From: Chloroflexota bacterium
GTDB taxonomy: Bacteria > Chloroflexota > Dormibacteria > Aeolococcales > Aeolococcaceae
Direction of reading: 5' to 3'
Length of the DNA: 5,838 bases
Assembly: GCA_005889515.1 (NCBI GenBank)
Contig: VBHE01000226.1
Coordinates: 1-5,838 of the forward strand
Below are positions 4,929 through 5,838 of the stretch, one piece after another; position 1 is the first letter of the stretch; each line of letters opens with the position of its first letter. The position numbers were made by a program, and so were the translations under genes. The notes under the pieces are model-generated. The model was given only the letters and a program-made list of their open reading frames with translations. It did no database searches and was not told the origin of the DNA.

Positions 4929-5777
4929 GTGCGCGTCGACAGCTTCCGCTTCCTGCCGCGCAGCTTCCGTCCTCTCTACGAGCACGTCGCCGCGCCCGAG
5001 GGCGAGATGCCCTGGGCGCCGTTCGAGCCCCGTCTCGCCGGCGCCACGATCGCGCTCCTGAGCTCCGCCGGCCTCCACCTCGAGGGCATCCAGCCACCCT
5101 TCGACCTCGAGCGCGAGCGCCGCGAGCCCACCTGGGGCGACCCCTCCTGGCGGAGCATCCCCGCCGGGGTGGCCGCCGGGGAGCTCGGGATGTGCCACCT
5201 CCACGTCAACTCCGCCGACGTCCTCGCCGACCCCAACATCGCCCTCCCCACCGACCGCCTCGCCGAGCTCGCCGCCGAGGGGGTGGTCGGCGCCGTCGCC
5301 CCACAGCACGTCTCGGTGATGGGCTACCAGGAGCGCTCCCTCGACGGCTGGCGCTCCACGACCCTGCCCGAGGTCCTCGACCTGCTCCGCGGCGAGGCCG
5401 CCGACGGGGTCGTGCTCGCCCCCGTCTGACCCGACTGCTGCAGGAACGTGCCCGTGCTGGCGCGCTGGATCGAGGAGGCGGGGATCCCCACCGTGACGGT
5501 GACGATGATGCCCGAGGTGGCGGTCCACGCTCCTCGGGTCGTGGGTGTCGAGTTCCCCTTCGGCCACCCCTTCGGCCTGCCCGGGGACGTCGCGCTCCAG
5601 CGCCGGGTGCTCCTGACCGCGCTCACGGTGCTCGCCGGCGCCTCCGCCCCGGGGACGCGGGTCGACGTCGACGTGGAGTGGCCGGTCCCGCTGCGCGATG
5701 CCTACAAGTCGTGGCAGCCCGCCGAGCCCAGCCCGATCGTCGCCGCGATGCTCGCGAGGATGCGCGGCGAGGGCTGA
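4929..5777 (+). CDS. GrdB/PrdB-family selenoprotein, in-frame TGA read as selenocysteine at residue 167
   Basis: The frame runs 166 codons to TGA at 5427-5429, then continues in the same phase for 115 codons to TGA at 5775-5777, giving 282 residues. Both halves belong to one family, the glycine/sarcosine/betaine reductase selenoprotein B and D-proline reductase PrdB group. The N-half has IALLSSAGLHLEG (41-53), an SIPAG segment (76-80), DPNIALPTDRLAELAAEGVVGAVAPQH (101-127) and SVMGYQ. The junction reads DGVVLAPV-U-PDCCRNVPVLARWIEEAGIPTV, and the C-half has VEFPFGHPFGLPGDVALQRRVLL. In PrdB and GrdB the residue at this exact point (U in LLTAGUGTC-like sequence) is the redox-active selenocysteine. 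Here it forms U167-x-x-C170 with an extra Cys171. Family enzymes reductively cleave glycine, betaine, sarcosine or proline, but lone members without partner subunits, as here, have no firm substrate. The GTG start is supported by the TATACT box 7 bases upstream. The alternative is a pseudogene with a nonsense mutation. That is less likely, given the intact frame on both sides and the exact catalytic position. Confidence 0.88.
5427..5429 (+). other. Selenocysteine codon (recoded TGA)
   Basis: TGA falls at the conserved catalytic Sec position of the GrdB/PrdB family, followed directly by codons for Pro-Asp-Cys-Cys. No ribosome binding site or promoter-like box precedes the downstream part, and the nearest start codon (GTG 5448) would begin inside the conserved redox motif. 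Confidence 0.82.
5440..5464 (+). promoter_or_regulatory. Candidate bacterial SECIS element just after the recoded TGA
   Basis: Two overlapping, mutually exclusive hairpins can be drawn. In A, GCA (5440-5442) pairs with TGC (5449-5451) around GGAACG. Its GCA-GG apex recalls, from memory, the E. coli fdhF element (GCA-GGUC-UGC), but it has only 3 bp plus imperfect lower pairing. In B, CGTGCC (5447-5452) pairs with GGCGCG (5459-5464) with one G-U pair, around CGTGCT. It has a 6 bp stem and a G among the first two loop bases. Both put the loop about 14-29 bases after TGA, within the range known for bacterial SECIS elements. Which one SelB would bind cannot be told by eye. Confidence 0.45.
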
Positions 5778-5838
5778 GGGCGTACATCGATTCACACAGG
5801 ATCGTGACGAACGCGCCAGAGCTGTCGGGGATCGATCG
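5778..5838. other. Non-coding right edge
   Basis: These 61 bases follow the selenoprotein stop. They are less GC-rich at 5784-5806 than the rest and contain ATCGAT and GATCGATCG palindromes. I see no terminator hairpin with a T-run, no convincing promoter and no start codon with a ribosome binding site. Confidence 0.4.

Noticed and set aside
5448..5777. Separate gene of 109 residues starting at GTG 5448
   Set aside because: It has no ribosome binding site or -10 box, begins inside the redox motif of a GrdB/PrdB domain and is in frame with the upstream half. It is the C-terminal part of the selenoprotein.
4929..5777. Pseudogene broken by a nonsense mutation
   Set aside because: The stop is TGA exactly at the catalytic Sec position, the frame is intact on both sides, and U-x-x-C follows. 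A random mutation there is much less likely, though only genome-level selenocysteine genes can exclude it.

Overview
This is a very GC-rich window with strong G/C preference at third codon positions. All six genes end in TGA, several start at GTG, and there are no RNA genes, insertion sequences or CRISPR arrays. The gene content and the apparently leaderless GTG starts fit a high-GC actinobacterium or a related soil lineage such as Chloroflexota or Candidatus Dormibacterota. The sequence alone does not settle the phylum.

Layout, left to right. (1) 2-721 (+) is the C-terminal part of a membrane glycosyltransferase-like protein, cut by the left edge. (2) 731-1747 (-) is a polytopic protein of the lysylphosphatidylglycerol synthase TM / flippase-like family. 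It converges on gene 1, with a possible bidirectional hairpin over the two stop codons. (3) 1783-2952 (+) is an alpha-methylacyl-CoA racemase of the CoA-transferase III family, with all three catalytic residues visible. (4) 3038-3490 (+) is a small three-helix membrane protein of unknown function. (5) 3587-4879 (+) is an ECF-type RNA polymerase sigma factor fused to a zinc-finger anti-sigma-like segment, one membrane helix and a Pro/Ala/Ser/Thr-rich tail. (6) 4929-5777 (+) is a GrdB/PrdB-family protein whose reading frame is interrupted by one in-frame TGA (5427-5429), exactly at the family's redox-active selenocysteine position. It is best read as one selenoprotein of 282 residues, not two genes. 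The last 61 bases hold no recognisable gene.

The genes do not form one obvious pathway. Genes 1 and 2 both suggest envelope lipid or glycan work. Gene 3 belongs to branched-chain fatty acid or sterol side-chain oxidation. Gene 5 looks like a self-contained, membrane-tethered regulator. Gene 6 is a redox selenoenzyme of uncertain substrate. Genes 3, 4 and 6 each have a TAnnCT box 6-8 bases before a GTG start, the signature of leaderless transcripts, so they probably have individual promoters. The sigma gene instead has a strong Shine-Dalgarno sequence.

The most notable item is the selenoprotein. A standard annotation would truncate it at residue 166 or split it in two. The second is the one-polypeptide sigma/anti-sigma-like/membrane fusion.
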